In this document: positions 52,349 to 59,957 of the stretch, in pieces
How positions within the stretch are numbered: position 1 is the first letter of the stretch
Layout of the letters: every line of letters begins with the position of its first letter
DNA from: JALYUA01 sp038203955
Lineage (GTDB): Bacteria; Acidobacteriota; Thermoanaerobaculia; UBA5066; Gp7-AA6
Direction of reading: 5' to 3'
Assembly: GCA_038203955.1 (NCBI GenBank)
Contig: JBBRDK010000004.1
Span: 10,115-74,114 of the forward strand
Length of the DNA: 64,000 nucleotides
Translations under genes and position numbers: made by a program
Notes under the pieces: model-generated
What the model was told of the DNA's origin: nothing
The model's database searches: none
What the model saw: only the letters and a program-made list of their open reading frames with translations

Positions 52349-52713
52349 CTAGGCGCCGGGCGGGCACCATTCGGCGACCGCCTCGAGAAGCCGCTCGGGA
52401 TCGAGGGGCTTGGTGAGGTAACCCGCCGCCGCGAGCGTCTCCGCGTTTTTCAGGAGATGGCGTGCGCGGAGATCACGACCACCGGAATCCCGGAGATCTG
52501 CGGGTCTTTCAGCTGCGCCTCGCGGAACTCCCATCCGTTCATGAGAGGCATCATCAGATCCAGAAGAATGAGGCACGGCGGAGCGAACCGCCCGAGGTGC
52601 TCGAGCGCCTCTCTTCCGTTGGCGACCATGGCCGTCTGATGTCCCTGGAGCTCCAGCGTGTCGCAGAGCGCCTCCCGCATGGCGGCGTCATCGTCCACGA
52701 TCAGAACCTGCAT
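52349..52713 (-). pseudogene. Single-domain response regulator with a frameshift
   Basis: From ATG 52713 the frame reads a normal receiver: VLIVDDDAAMREALCDTLEL, phospho-Asp in LILLDLMMPLMNGWEF, then IPVVVISAHA, and stops at 52450. The missing end, AAAGYLTKPLDPERLLEAVAEW with the conserved Lys, lies in another frame and ends at 52349. The shift falls at about 52450-52462, next to a run of five A. Joined, the protein would be about 121 residues, normal CheY size. Either a recent inactivating indel or a sequence error. ATG overlaps the kinase stop (ATGA). Confidence 0.75.
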
Positions 52714-54200
52714 CAGCCTGCCTCCGCGGGAAGCCGGACGCGGAAAGTCGCGCCCTGACCCGGTTCACTTTCGACTTCGATCGTACCGCCGTGCGCCGTG
52801 ACCAGCTGCCGGGCGATCCAGAGCCCGAGCCCGATGCCCGAATAGGATCGAGAGGAGACTGCGCGCTCGAACCGCTCGAAGATCCTGTCCCGGTCCTCGG
52901 GTCGAATTCCGATGCCGCGGTCGGACACGGTCAGCTCCGCCGCTCCGTTGTCGCGATGGATGCGAATCAGAATGGGATGGCCCGCCCCGAATTTGACGGC
53001 GTTGGTCAGGAGATTGGTCACGACCTGATCGAGACGCGAGCGGTCCCAGTCGCCCACGACCGGTCCCGAAGACTCGATCTCGAGGCGGGCTCCCGTGCGC
53101 GCCGCGGATTCATCCAGCCGTCCCGCGACCTCGCGCACCACTGCGGCGAGGTCCGTCGCTGTCTTTTGGAGCGCGAGCTCTCCCGCGCTGATGCGGCCGA
53201 TGTCCAGGAGATCCTCGGTCAGCCTCGTCAGGCGGATGACCTGCTGCTGCGCCTTCCCCATCCGTTCGAGCGTCCTCTCGTCCTTTTCCGCCCGGGCGCG
53301 AACGCTCCAGTTATGAAAGGTCAGGCTGAGCGCCGCGAGCGGGGTGCGGAACTCGTGACCCGCCACAGACAGGAAGGCATCCCGGATCTCGACCGCCTTC
53401 CGCGTTTCGGCCAGCAGCCTTTCGCGCTCGGCCTCGAGATGTCGGCGTTCGGAGATGTCGCGGGCTATTTTTGCCGCGCCGACGACGCGTCCGGAGGGAT
53501 CCTTGACCGGCGACACGGAAAGGGAGACGTACACCGGCTGTCCGTCTTTTCGGATCCGGACCGTCTCGAAATGTTCGACCCGCTCGCCACGTCCGATGCG
53601 TCGGAGAATCTCGACCATGTCCTTCTTCTGCTCGGCTCCCATGATGGTCGATATGGGCTTGCCGATCATCTCCTCGGCCTTGTAGCCGAGGAGCCTCTCG
53701 GCGGCCGCATTCCACGCCGTGACCGTCCCGTCCAGGGACTTGCCGATGATCGCGTCATCCGAGGACTCGACGAGGGCCGCGAACCGCGCGAGGTCGATCA
53801 TCGCGCTTTCGGCCTGTCGGCGGGACTGGCGAGACTCCGCCAGAAGGCCGACGAGAGTCCGGCGGCTGGCCCCGAGCTGCCTTTGCAGAGCGCTGGCGAA
53901 AGCGCCGGCGCCGACGAACAGAAGCAGCCGAAGGACGTCATCCGCGCCGGGCGGCCAGGCCGTCCGCGTCACCGGGAGCACGAAGAGAATTCCCGCCGCG
54001 ACCAGGACCGTCGTCAGAAAACCGGGCCCGCCGCCGCCGAACCACGCCGTCGCGAAGACGGCGACGAAACCGAGCATGAACGGAACGGCGTGAAAGACGG
54101 ACCAGAACGCGTTCGTCGCGACGAGCGCCGCCACGGAGGCCGCGACGGCGACCCCGTATCTCAGCCACGCCGGGCGCGAGAGTTCCCGCAGCGGTTCCAT
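52713..54200 (-). CDS. Membrane sensor histidine kinase with PAS domain
   Basis: About 495 residues. Four N-terminal helices of DUF4118-like type (VAVAASVAALVATNAFW, FMLGFVAVFATAWFGGGGPG), a coiled linker, PAS domain (residues 140-255; SSDDAIIGKSLDGTVTAWN), phospho-His in VAGHEFRTPLAALSL, ATPase with NLLTNAVKFGAG, DRGIGI and GIGLGLWIARQLVTAHGG. Uses ATG at 54200; TTG at 54203 is equivalent. TATTAT (minus, 54215-54220) may be its -10. It is coupled to a receiver gene that carries a frameshift. Confidence 0.9.
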   Translation of the reverse strand: MEPLRELSRPAWLRYGVAVAASVAALVATNAFWSVFHAVPFMLGFVAVFATAWFGGGGPGFLTTVLVAAGILFVLPVTRTAWPPGADDVLRLLLFVGAGAFASALQRQLGASRRTLVGLLAESRQSRRQAESAMIDLARFAALVESSDDAIIGKSLDGTVTAWNAAAERLLGYKAEEMIGKPISTIMGAEQKKDMVEILRRIGRGERVEHFETVRIRKDGQPVYVSLSVSPVKDPSGRVVGAAKIARDISERRHLEAERERLLAETRKAVEIRDAFLSVAGHEFRTPLAALSLTFHNWSVRARAEKDERTLERMGKAQQQVIRLTRLTEDLLDIGRISAGELALQKTATDLAAVVREVAGRLDESAARTGARLEIESSGPVVGDWDRSRLDQVVTNLLTNAVKFGAGHPILIRIHRDNGAAELTVSDRGIGIRPEDRDRIFERFERAVSSRSYSGIGLGLWIARQLVTAHGGTIEVESEPGQGATFRVRLPAEAG

Positions 54201-54269
54201 CAAGGCTCGGACAGATAATAAAGGGAAAGGCTGGCGAGGCGCCGTTGCCCGGGTCGGAACCGGCTCGGA

Positions 54270-54722
54270 CTACGAATCCTTGAGGTAGGCGCGCAGCGCC
54301 CGGATGAGCACCTCGCCCGTCGGGACCTTCTCCTTCGCGGCACGGTCGCGGGCCTTCTCCCAGAGCTCCAGGGAGACCCTCGCCTCGTCGGTCCTCCGCC
54401 GTCCCGCTCCGCGCCTCGCGGCTTTCTCGGGGTTCGCTCCGACCCAGACGGTGCCCACGGGGGCGCTGTCGCTCTTGCGGATCAGGTCGCTCAGATGCGC
54501 GGCCCGAATGAGCGACGGCAGAAGGCTCGCCGTCGGCGGCGGCCCCACGAGCTTGACGAGATCCAGCGAGGTGAACGGCTGACCGCGGCGCGCGAGAACG
54601 GAGAGTGCGAGCTCCGCCGCCCGGCGCCATTCGTTCTCGTCGTCACTGGTCACGACTTCGCGGTGCGGGCGGTTCGGCTTCACCGGCGCCGAAGGGGGAG
54701 CATCCGCACCCGCCTTGACCAT
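54270..54722 (-). CDS. Unknown protein with possible DNA-binding ends
   Basis: About 150 residues, basic. A helical middle (EWRRAAELALSVLARRGQPFTSLDLVKLV, core LSVLARRGQPFTSLDLVKL) looks like a winged helix or helix-turn-helix; the C-terminal ARVSLELWEKARDRAAKEK with ALRAYLKDS resembles a ribbon-helix-helix. I do not recognise the family. ATG at 54722 is preferred because AAGGA lies about 9 bases before it; a TTG 33 bases further out has none. Confidence 0.6.
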   Translation of the reverse strand: MVKAGADAPPSAPVKPNRPHREVVTSDDENEWRRAAELALSVLARRGQPFTSLDLVKLVGPPPTASLLPSLIRAAHLSDLIRKSDSAPVGTVWVGANPEKAARRGAGRRRTDEARVSLELWEKARDRAAKEKVPTGEVLIRALRAYLKDS

Positions 54723-54869
54723 GTTGCTGCGTCCTTCCAGAACACCGAGTTCCAACGCGTTGACTGAACGGAGTCTACTCCCGATCCGAGGCGGCGGAGT
54801 CGGAACGGGCGCTCCGGCCGCCGCCCTTCCGGCGCGGGTTCCAGCACTCTTCCTCAGACAGAACCGCGA

Positions 54870-55145
54870 TCACTGCCGCGTCTCGGGCGCAAGCCGTTCC
54901 TCGAAGAGAAGGGAGCCCTTGACGTCTGTCAGGCGGAGCAGAGCATCCTCTCCGCCCGACACAGACACGACGGCCCGGACCTGGCCCGCGAGCATCTGGC
55001 GGAGCGTCGCGGGGTTGAAGCGATCCGGAGGGTACGCCGCGATCACCTGGCCGTCGGGGCGCATGATTTGAACGCGCAGCACCCGGGTGCCGGCGGTAAC
55101 GAGTCGACACCACGCCTCCTGCGCCGCCGGGACGGTCTCGTTCAT
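54870..55145 (-). CDS. Small unknown protein
   Basis: About 91 residues, soluble, no signal peptide. Sequence such as LRVQIMRPDGQVIAAYPPDR and LTDVKGSLLFEERL suggests a beta-rich fold (perhaps a roadblock or PAS-like half), but I cannot place it. ATG at 55145. It stands alone between the unknown gene downstream and the divergent Vgb-like gene. Confidence 0.5.
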   Translation of the reverse strand: MNETVPAAQEAWCRLVTAGTRVLRVQIMRPDGQVIAAYPPDRFNPATLRQMLAGQVRAVVSVSGGEDALLRLTDVKGSLLFEERLAPETRQ

Positions 55146-55237
55146 GCCCCAGCGTATCGGAATCGGAAGCCGCGCGAGCGCGGAGCATGGCGGGCAGACG
55201 TCTTGCAACTGAGTGCAATCGGGGAGGATCGAAGTTC

Positions 55238-56599
55238 ATGACCAGGCCGCTCGAAGGGGAGCGTCAGGCGCGCGCCCCGGGCCTCTCGTGCGGGACCGGA
55301 GACGCGAAGGCGGTTCCGGGGCTCTCCCGGCCCGTCGCGCTCGCGCTCGTGCTTCTGTTCGGAATAGCCGCCGCCCCCTCAGCCGCCGCCCAGGCGATCA
55401 TCGAATTTCCTCTGCCCGCCGGCAGCTCTCCCGCGGGAATCACGGCGGGTCCCGATGGGAACGTGTGGTTTGTCGAGGAGCACGGCGACCGGGTGGGGAG
55501 AATCGCGACATCGGGCGCGATAGCGGAGTTTTCGCTCGGGAATCCGAGGAGCTTCGCCAGGGGAATCACGGCGGGGCCTGACGGCGCGCTCTGGTTTACC
55601 GAGCTGCCGGGTCGAATCGGCCGGGTGACGCCTTCCGGGGCCGTAACAGAGCTCACGATTCCCGTCCGACCGTCCGAGCCGGTGGAGATCGCGACGGGAT
55701 CGGACGGAAACCTGTGGTTCACAGACTTCTACGAACGAATCGGCCGCCTCACGCCTGCCGGCGTTTTGACCTTCTTCGTCCTGCCGCCCGCTACGGGTCC
55801 GCGAGGGATCACCGCCGGTCCCGACGGCGCGCTCTGGTTTGCGGAGACCAACGCCGGGCGGATCGGCCGAATCACCACCGGAGGCGCGCTTTCTCACTTC
55901 TCGCTTCCGGATCCGAGCGGCAACCCGTTCGGGATCACGGTCGGGCGTGATGGAAATCTGTGGTTTACCCAGGTCGGAAATTCCCGCATCGGCCGGATGA
56001 GCCCCGCCGGCGTTGTGACGGAGTTCCCCCTCTCTGCGGGAGCCGCCCCGTACGGGATCACCTCGGCCTCCGACGGAAACATCTGGTTTACCGAGTCGGG
56101 AATCGACAGCGTGGGACGCATTACGCCGGCGGGGGTCCTCTCGGAATTTCCGATCCCCACGGCAGGCGGTTTCCCGTTAGAGATCACCTCGGGCGCGGAC
56201 GGAAACTTGTGGTTCACGGAATTCGCCGGGGACAAAATCGGGCGCGTGGCCCTGGAGGGCTTCTGCGTGCCCAACTCGTCGACCCTCTGCCTGAACAGGG
56301 CCCGCTTCCAGGTTCAGGTCGTCTGGGACGTCTCTCCGCAGGGGATGGCGGGGGAGGGCAGGGCGATCCCCCTGACCGGCGACTCCGGAGCGTTCTGGTT
56401 CTTTTCCGCGAACAACATCGAGATCGTCGTCAAAGTCGTCGACGGAAGGACGTTCAACGGGAAGTTCTGGGTCTTCATTGGATCGCTGACCGACGTCGAC
56501 TACCGGGTCACGATCCGGGACCTCCAGACGGACCACGTGAACACCTACGTGCACATGGGCGGCACGCTCCAGAGCTTCTCCGACACCGCCGCGTTCTGA
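55238..56599 (+). CDS. Secreted Vgb-like beta-propeller with shared C-terminal domain
   Basis: About 453 residues. A signal peptide (ALALVLLFGIAAAPSAAAQ) preceded by a rather long polar N-terminus; then seven repeats of about 42 residues with the virginiamycin-B-lyase signature (ITAGPDGNVWFVEEHGDRVGRI, core GPDGNVWF...GRI). Such propellers occur in streptogramin lyases but are far more often unspecific; the resistance role is not implied here. The last 115 residues (CVPNSSTLCLNRARFQV to SDTAAF) repeat the end domain of the protein at 50425-51678. GGGGAGGA precedes ATG 55238. Confidence 0.85.
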   Translation: MTRPLEGERQARAPGLSCGTGDAKAVPGLSRPVALALVLLFGIAAAPSAAAQAIIEFPLPAGSSPAGITAGPDGNVWFVEEHGDRVGRIATSGAIAEFSLGNPRSFARGITAGPDGALWFTELPGRIGRVTPSGAVTELTIPVRPSEPVEIATGSDGNLWFTDFYERIGRLTPAGVLTFFVLPPATGPRGITAGPDGALWFAETNAGRIGRITTGGALSHFSLPDPSGNPFGITVGRDGNLWFTQVGNSRIGRMSPAGVVTEFPLSAGAAPYGITSASDGNIWFTESGIDSVGRITPAGVLSEFPIPTAGGFPLEITSGADGNLWFTEFAGDKIGRVALEGFCVPNSSTLCLNRARFQVQVVWDVSPQGMAGEGRAIPLTGDSGAFWFFSANNIEIVVKVVDGRTFNGKFWVFIGSLTDVDYRVTIRDLQTDHVNTYVHMGGTLQSFSDTAAF

Positions 56600-56630
56600 G
56601 ATCCCTCTCGACCACGGCGGTGATGAGGAC

Positions 56631-56651
56631 GGGAGGCGGAAGGCGGGAGGC
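56631..56651. repeat. Heptamer tandem repeat
   Basis: GGGAGGC, GGAAGGC, GGGAGGC just after the Vgb-like gene. One of seven such loci in the window. Confidence 0.6.
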
Positions 56652-56748
56652 GGCACGGAGGAAATTCGACGGTAATCGGCAATCCCTAGTCACGGACCAC
56701 GCACGCACGTTTGTCACATAGTATCTTTGTACCGTAGTACCACCACTC

Positions 56749-57168
56749 CTGGAGGCCTTCGAGTCAGCGACGCTTCCGCCCTCGCAATTCCGCCACCGCG
56801 ATCACGTCCAGGTCGTCTGGCTCTACCTGTCCGGGGGCTCGCTCCTGACGACGCTCGATCGATTTCCCGCCGCGCTGCGCCGCTTCGCGGCTACCCACGG
56901 CAACCCGGGCCTCTACCACGAGACGATCACGTGGGCGCTCATCCTCCTGATCCACGAGAGACGACGTCGCGGGCCCGAAACGGCGACTTGGGAGGAGTTC
57001 GCCGCGGCGAATCCTGATCTTCTTGTGTGGCCGGATGTGTTGCGCGCGCACTACCGCCCGGAAACACTCGCCTCGTCGGAAGCCCGCTGCTTCTTCGTCA
57101 TGCCCGACGTCGCGGCTGGCGATTCAGTTTTCGTCGCGCCGGAGCGCTGTCCCGATCCACCGGGATAG
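56749..57168 (+). CDS. Conserved hypothetical protein without a standard start codon
   Basis: About 139 residues: SQFRHRDHVQVVWLYLSGGS, TTLDRFPAALRRFAATHG, LYHETITWALILLIHERR, SFEEF-like TWEEFAAANPDLL, and SSEARCFFVMPD. This pattern belongs to a widespread uncharacterised bacterial family. The frame is open from 56722 (after TAG at 56719) but contains no ATG, GTG or TTG before the conserved region; CTG at 56749 is the only likely start. Either a true CTG start or a gene that lost its first codons. It ends 9 bases before rnr. Confidence 0.65.
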   Translation: MEAFESATLPPSQFRHRDHVQVVWLYLSGGSLLTTLDRFPAALRRFAATHGNPGLYHETITWALILLIHERRRRGPETATWEEFAAANPDLLVWPDVLRAHYRPETLASSEARCFFVMPDVAAGDSVFVAPERCPDPPG

Positions 57169-57177
57169 ACTCGCCGC

Positions 57178-59430
57178 GTGCTGCCTCGCGATTCGGACGT
57201 CCTCGGGCGCCTCCGTGAAAAAGGCTCGAGGACGCTCTCCTTCCAGGAGCTCGTCCGCAGCCTCCGCGTCCCCGAGGAAGAGGAGGACGACTTCCGTGAA
57301 CGACTCGATGCGCTCGAGCGTCGGGGAGAGCTCGTCCGCGTCCGGGGAGAGAAGTATTCGGCCATCGAGTTCTCGAACCTGACGGCGGGGCGGCTGACCG
57401 TGCGGCCCGAGGGCTTCGGTTTCGTGCTCGTCCAGGGTGGGCCGGACCTCTACGTTCCGCGCGCGGGCATGCACGGAGCGATGGACGGCGACACAGTCCT
57501 GGCGCGCGAAGAGAGCACCCGAAGCCACGCGCGCGGCCGGGACCCGGAGCGCATCTCCGGATCGGTCGTCAAGGTCCTGGATCGGGCCCGCGAGCGTGTG
57601 GTCGGCCGATTCGAGACCCAGGAGGGACGCAAGGTCGTCCTTCCGTACGATCCGAAGGTCGACGCGATCGTCCGGATCGCGGAGGGGAAGACCCACGGCG
57701 CCCGGGAGGGAGAGATCGTGGAAGCGCGCCTCACCGCTTTCCCCGACGCGCGGCGAGTCGCGCACGGCGTCGTCGAAGAGCGCCTCGGTTTCCTGGGGGA
57801 GCCGGGCGTCGACATCGAGATCGTTCTCCGGTCGTACGGCCTGCCGCCGCGGTTCCCGCAGCCGGTCGTCGAGGCCTCGGAGAAGTTTCCAGAAGAAGTC
57901 GCGACCGAAGACCTTCTGGGCCGCCGGGATTTCCGCGACCGGCGCATCGTCACGATCGATGGCGAGACGGCCAAGGACTTCGACGACGCGGTCGAGATCG
58001 AGCGCACGGAGAACGGTTTCCGGCTGGGCGTGCACATCGCGGACGTCTCCAACTACGTGACCGACGGAAGCCTTCTCGACATCGAAGCGGCGTCGCGCGG
58101 CACGAGTGTGTATTTCCCCGGGCGCGTTCTCCCGATGCTCCCCGAGCGGCTCTCGAACGGGCTCTGCTCCTTGAACCCGCGCGTGGACCGGCTCGTGCTC
58201 TCGGCGATTCTCGATTTCGACAAGAGGGGCCGCGTGCAGGCCGGGCAATTCTGCAAGGGCGTGATCCGCAGCGCGCACCGCATGACGTACACGGAGGTCG
58301 CGCGGCTCCTGGAGACACGCCCGTCCTCGGAGGACGAGCGGCGGTACGGGCCGTTTCTCGACGACTTCCGCACGATGGCCGAGCTCGCCGCGGCGCTGCG
58401 GGCCCGCCGGGAGGGGAGAGGCGCCATCGACTTCGACCTTCCGGACGCCGACATCGTGCTCGACGACGCGGGGCTCGTGGTCGGCATCGTCCCCGAATCG
58501 CGCAACGTGGCTCACCGCCTGATCGAGGAGTTCATGCTCGCGGCCAATGAAGCGGTCGCGAAGAAGCTCTTGTTCGACAAGCAGCCCGCAATCTACCGCG
58601 TGCACGACAGGCCCGACCCCGACAAGCTGACGGACCTCCGCGACGTCCTCGAGGGCTTCGGGTACGAGCTCAAGGGCAACCTTGCGGAGCTTCCCCCGGC
58701 CGCGTTCCAGAAGCTCCTGAAGGAAGTGCAGGGGAAGCCGGAGGAGCGGCTCCTGACCGACCTTCTCCTGCGCGCGCAGCGCAAGGCCATCTACAGCGAA
58801 GAGTGCCGGGGCCACTACGCGCTCGCCGCGCCCTACTACTGCCACTTCACCTCGCCCATCCGCCGCTATCCGGACCTGATCGTCCACCGGCAGCTTTCGC
58901 GTCTTCTGTCTTTCGGACGGGCGGTTTCCGCCGGGGACTTCGAGGCGATGAACCAGGGCCTCGCCGGCGTGGCGAGACTTTCCTCCGAACGCGAGCGGCG
59001 GGCGGAGCAGGCGGAGCGCGAGAGCCTGCTGTGGAAGAAGATCGTCTTCATGAAAGACAAGGTCGGCCGCGATTTTGACGCCGTCGTCACGGGTGTGGCC
59101 TCGTTCGGCCTCTTCGTGATGCTGAAGGACTTCTTCGTCGAGGGCCTCCTGCCGGTTTCGGCGCTCGGGGAGGACTTCTTCGTGTACGAGGAAAAGCAGC
59201 ACCGCCTGCGGGGACGCTCGACCGACGTGACCTATCGCCTGGGGGACTCGCTGACCGTTCACCTGAAGGAGATCGACGAGGTGCGCCGGCGGCTGAACTT
59301 CCGGCTCGCGGAACGCAAGGCCGCGCCGGCGCCCGCACGGAGGGTCAGACCTCTTGCCGCCCCCGCGTCGGCGCCTGCGCAAAAACCCCGACGGACCTAC
59401 GGCCGCAAGCCCCGGAAGAGCTCCCGATGA
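57178..59430 (+). CDS. rnr: Ribonuclease R
   Basis: 750 residues, 3'-5' exoribonuclease able to degrade structured RNA. N-terminal winged-helix (FQELVRSLRVPEEEEDDFRE), OB/cold-shock domain (LTVRPEGFGFVLVQGG), catalytic RNB domain with the four-Asp motif GETAKDFDDAVEIE (about residue 261), HDRPDPDKL, HFTSPIRRYPDLIVHR, an S1 domain (FDAVVTGVASFGLFVML) and an Arg/Lys/Pro-rich tail. GTG start stands 6 bases after TAGACT with no ribosome site. Overlaps the DUF2155 gene by four bases. Confidence 0.94.
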   Translation: MLPRDSDVLGRLREKGSRTLSFQELVRSLRVPEEEEDDFRERLDALERRGELVRVRGEKYSAIEFSNLTAGRLTVRPEGFGFVLVQGGPDLYVPRAGMHGAMDGDTVLAREESTRSHARGRDPERISGSVVKVLDRARERVVGRFETQEGRKVVLPYDPKVDAIVRIAEGKTHGAREGEIVEARLTAFPDARRVAHGVVEERLGFLGEPGVDIEIVLRSYGLPPRFPQPVVEASEKFPEEVATEDLLGRRDFRDRRIVTIDGETAKDFDDAVEIERTENGFRLGVHIADVSNYVTDGSLLDIEAASRGTSVYFPGRVLPMLPERLSNGLCSLNPRVDRLVLSAILDFDKRGRVQAGQFCKGVIRSAHRMTYTEVARLLETRPSSEDERRYGPFLDDFRTMAELAAALRARREGRGAIDFDLPDADIVLDDAGLVVGIVPESRNVAHRLIEEFMLAANEAVAKKLLFDKQPAIYRVHDRPDPDKLTDLRDVLEGFGYELKGNLAELPPAAFQKLLKEVQGKPEERLLTDLLLRAQRKAIYSEECRGHYALAAPYYCHFTSPIRRYPDLIVHRQLSRLLSFGRAVSAGDFEAMNQGLAGVARLSSERERRAEQAERESLLWKKIVFMKDKVGRDFDAVVTGVASFGLFVMLKDFFVEGLLPVSALGEDFFVYEEKQHRLRGRSTDVTYRLGDSLTVHLKEIDEVRRRLNFRLAERKAAPAPARRVRPLAAPASAPAQKPRRTYGRKPRKSSR

Positions 59431-59957
59431 GCCGCGCCGCATCCGGTCTCCTTGTCCTCCTCGCGCTCGCGCCGGCATGCCGCGAACGCGGTCGGCCCGA
59501 CCCTGCGATCCGGATGGCGGTCTCACACGAGCGCGCGGAGGCTCCTTCCGGCGGCGCGCCGGCGGGAGCGGACGGTTCGGGGACCCCGCGGGTGCCGACG
59601 AGGCTGCTCGTTCCCGAGTCCGTCACGAAGGCGTACTCGGGCATCCGCCTCCGCTGGAAGGATGCGGGCAGCGGCAAGGAAGGCACGCTCGACGTTCCGC
59701 TCGGCGCCGCTTCTCCCGTTCCGGGATCGACGCTGGAAGTTCGCGCCGACGTTTTTCTCCCGGCCTTCACGATGACCAGCGACGCAATCACCTCGACGGG
59801 GATCGAGCCCGAAAACCCGGCCGCGCGGATCACCGTGGGCGACGGCGGGAAGGAAGTCTTCGCGGGCTGGATCTTCACGCGCTTTCCCGACGTACACCCG
59901 TTCGAGCACCCCCGTTTTTCGCTGCGTCTCGAGGGAGGGGTTCGGCGCGCCTCGTGA
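59427..59957 (+). CDS. DUF2155 family lipoprotein-like protein
   Basis: 176 residues. Short hydrophobic start ending LLALAPAC, a near lipobox, then a Gly/Pro-rich linker and the DUF2155-like domain (TRLLVPESVTKAYSGIRLRW, SPVPGSTLEVRADVFLPAF, GKEVFAGWIFTRFPDVHPFEHPRF in short GWIFTRFPDVHPF). Role unknown; found mostly in Gram-negative envelopes. Coupled to rnr (ATGA) and to der (GTGA). Confidence 0.8.
   Translation: MSRAASGLLVLLALAPACRERGRPDPAIRMAVSHERAEAPSGGAPAGADGSGTPRVPTRLLVPESVTKAYSGIRLRWKDAGSGKEGTLDVPLGAASPVPGSTLEVRADVFLPAFTMTSDAITSTGIEPENPAARITVGDGGKEVFAGWIFTRFPDVHPFEHPRFSLRLEGGVRRAS

Noticed and set aside
55238..56599. Streptogramin resistance gene vgb
   Set aside because: The propeller repeats are present, but such proteins are common as secreted unspecific propellers, here with a signal peptide and an added C-terminal domain. 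No support for antibiotic lyase activity.
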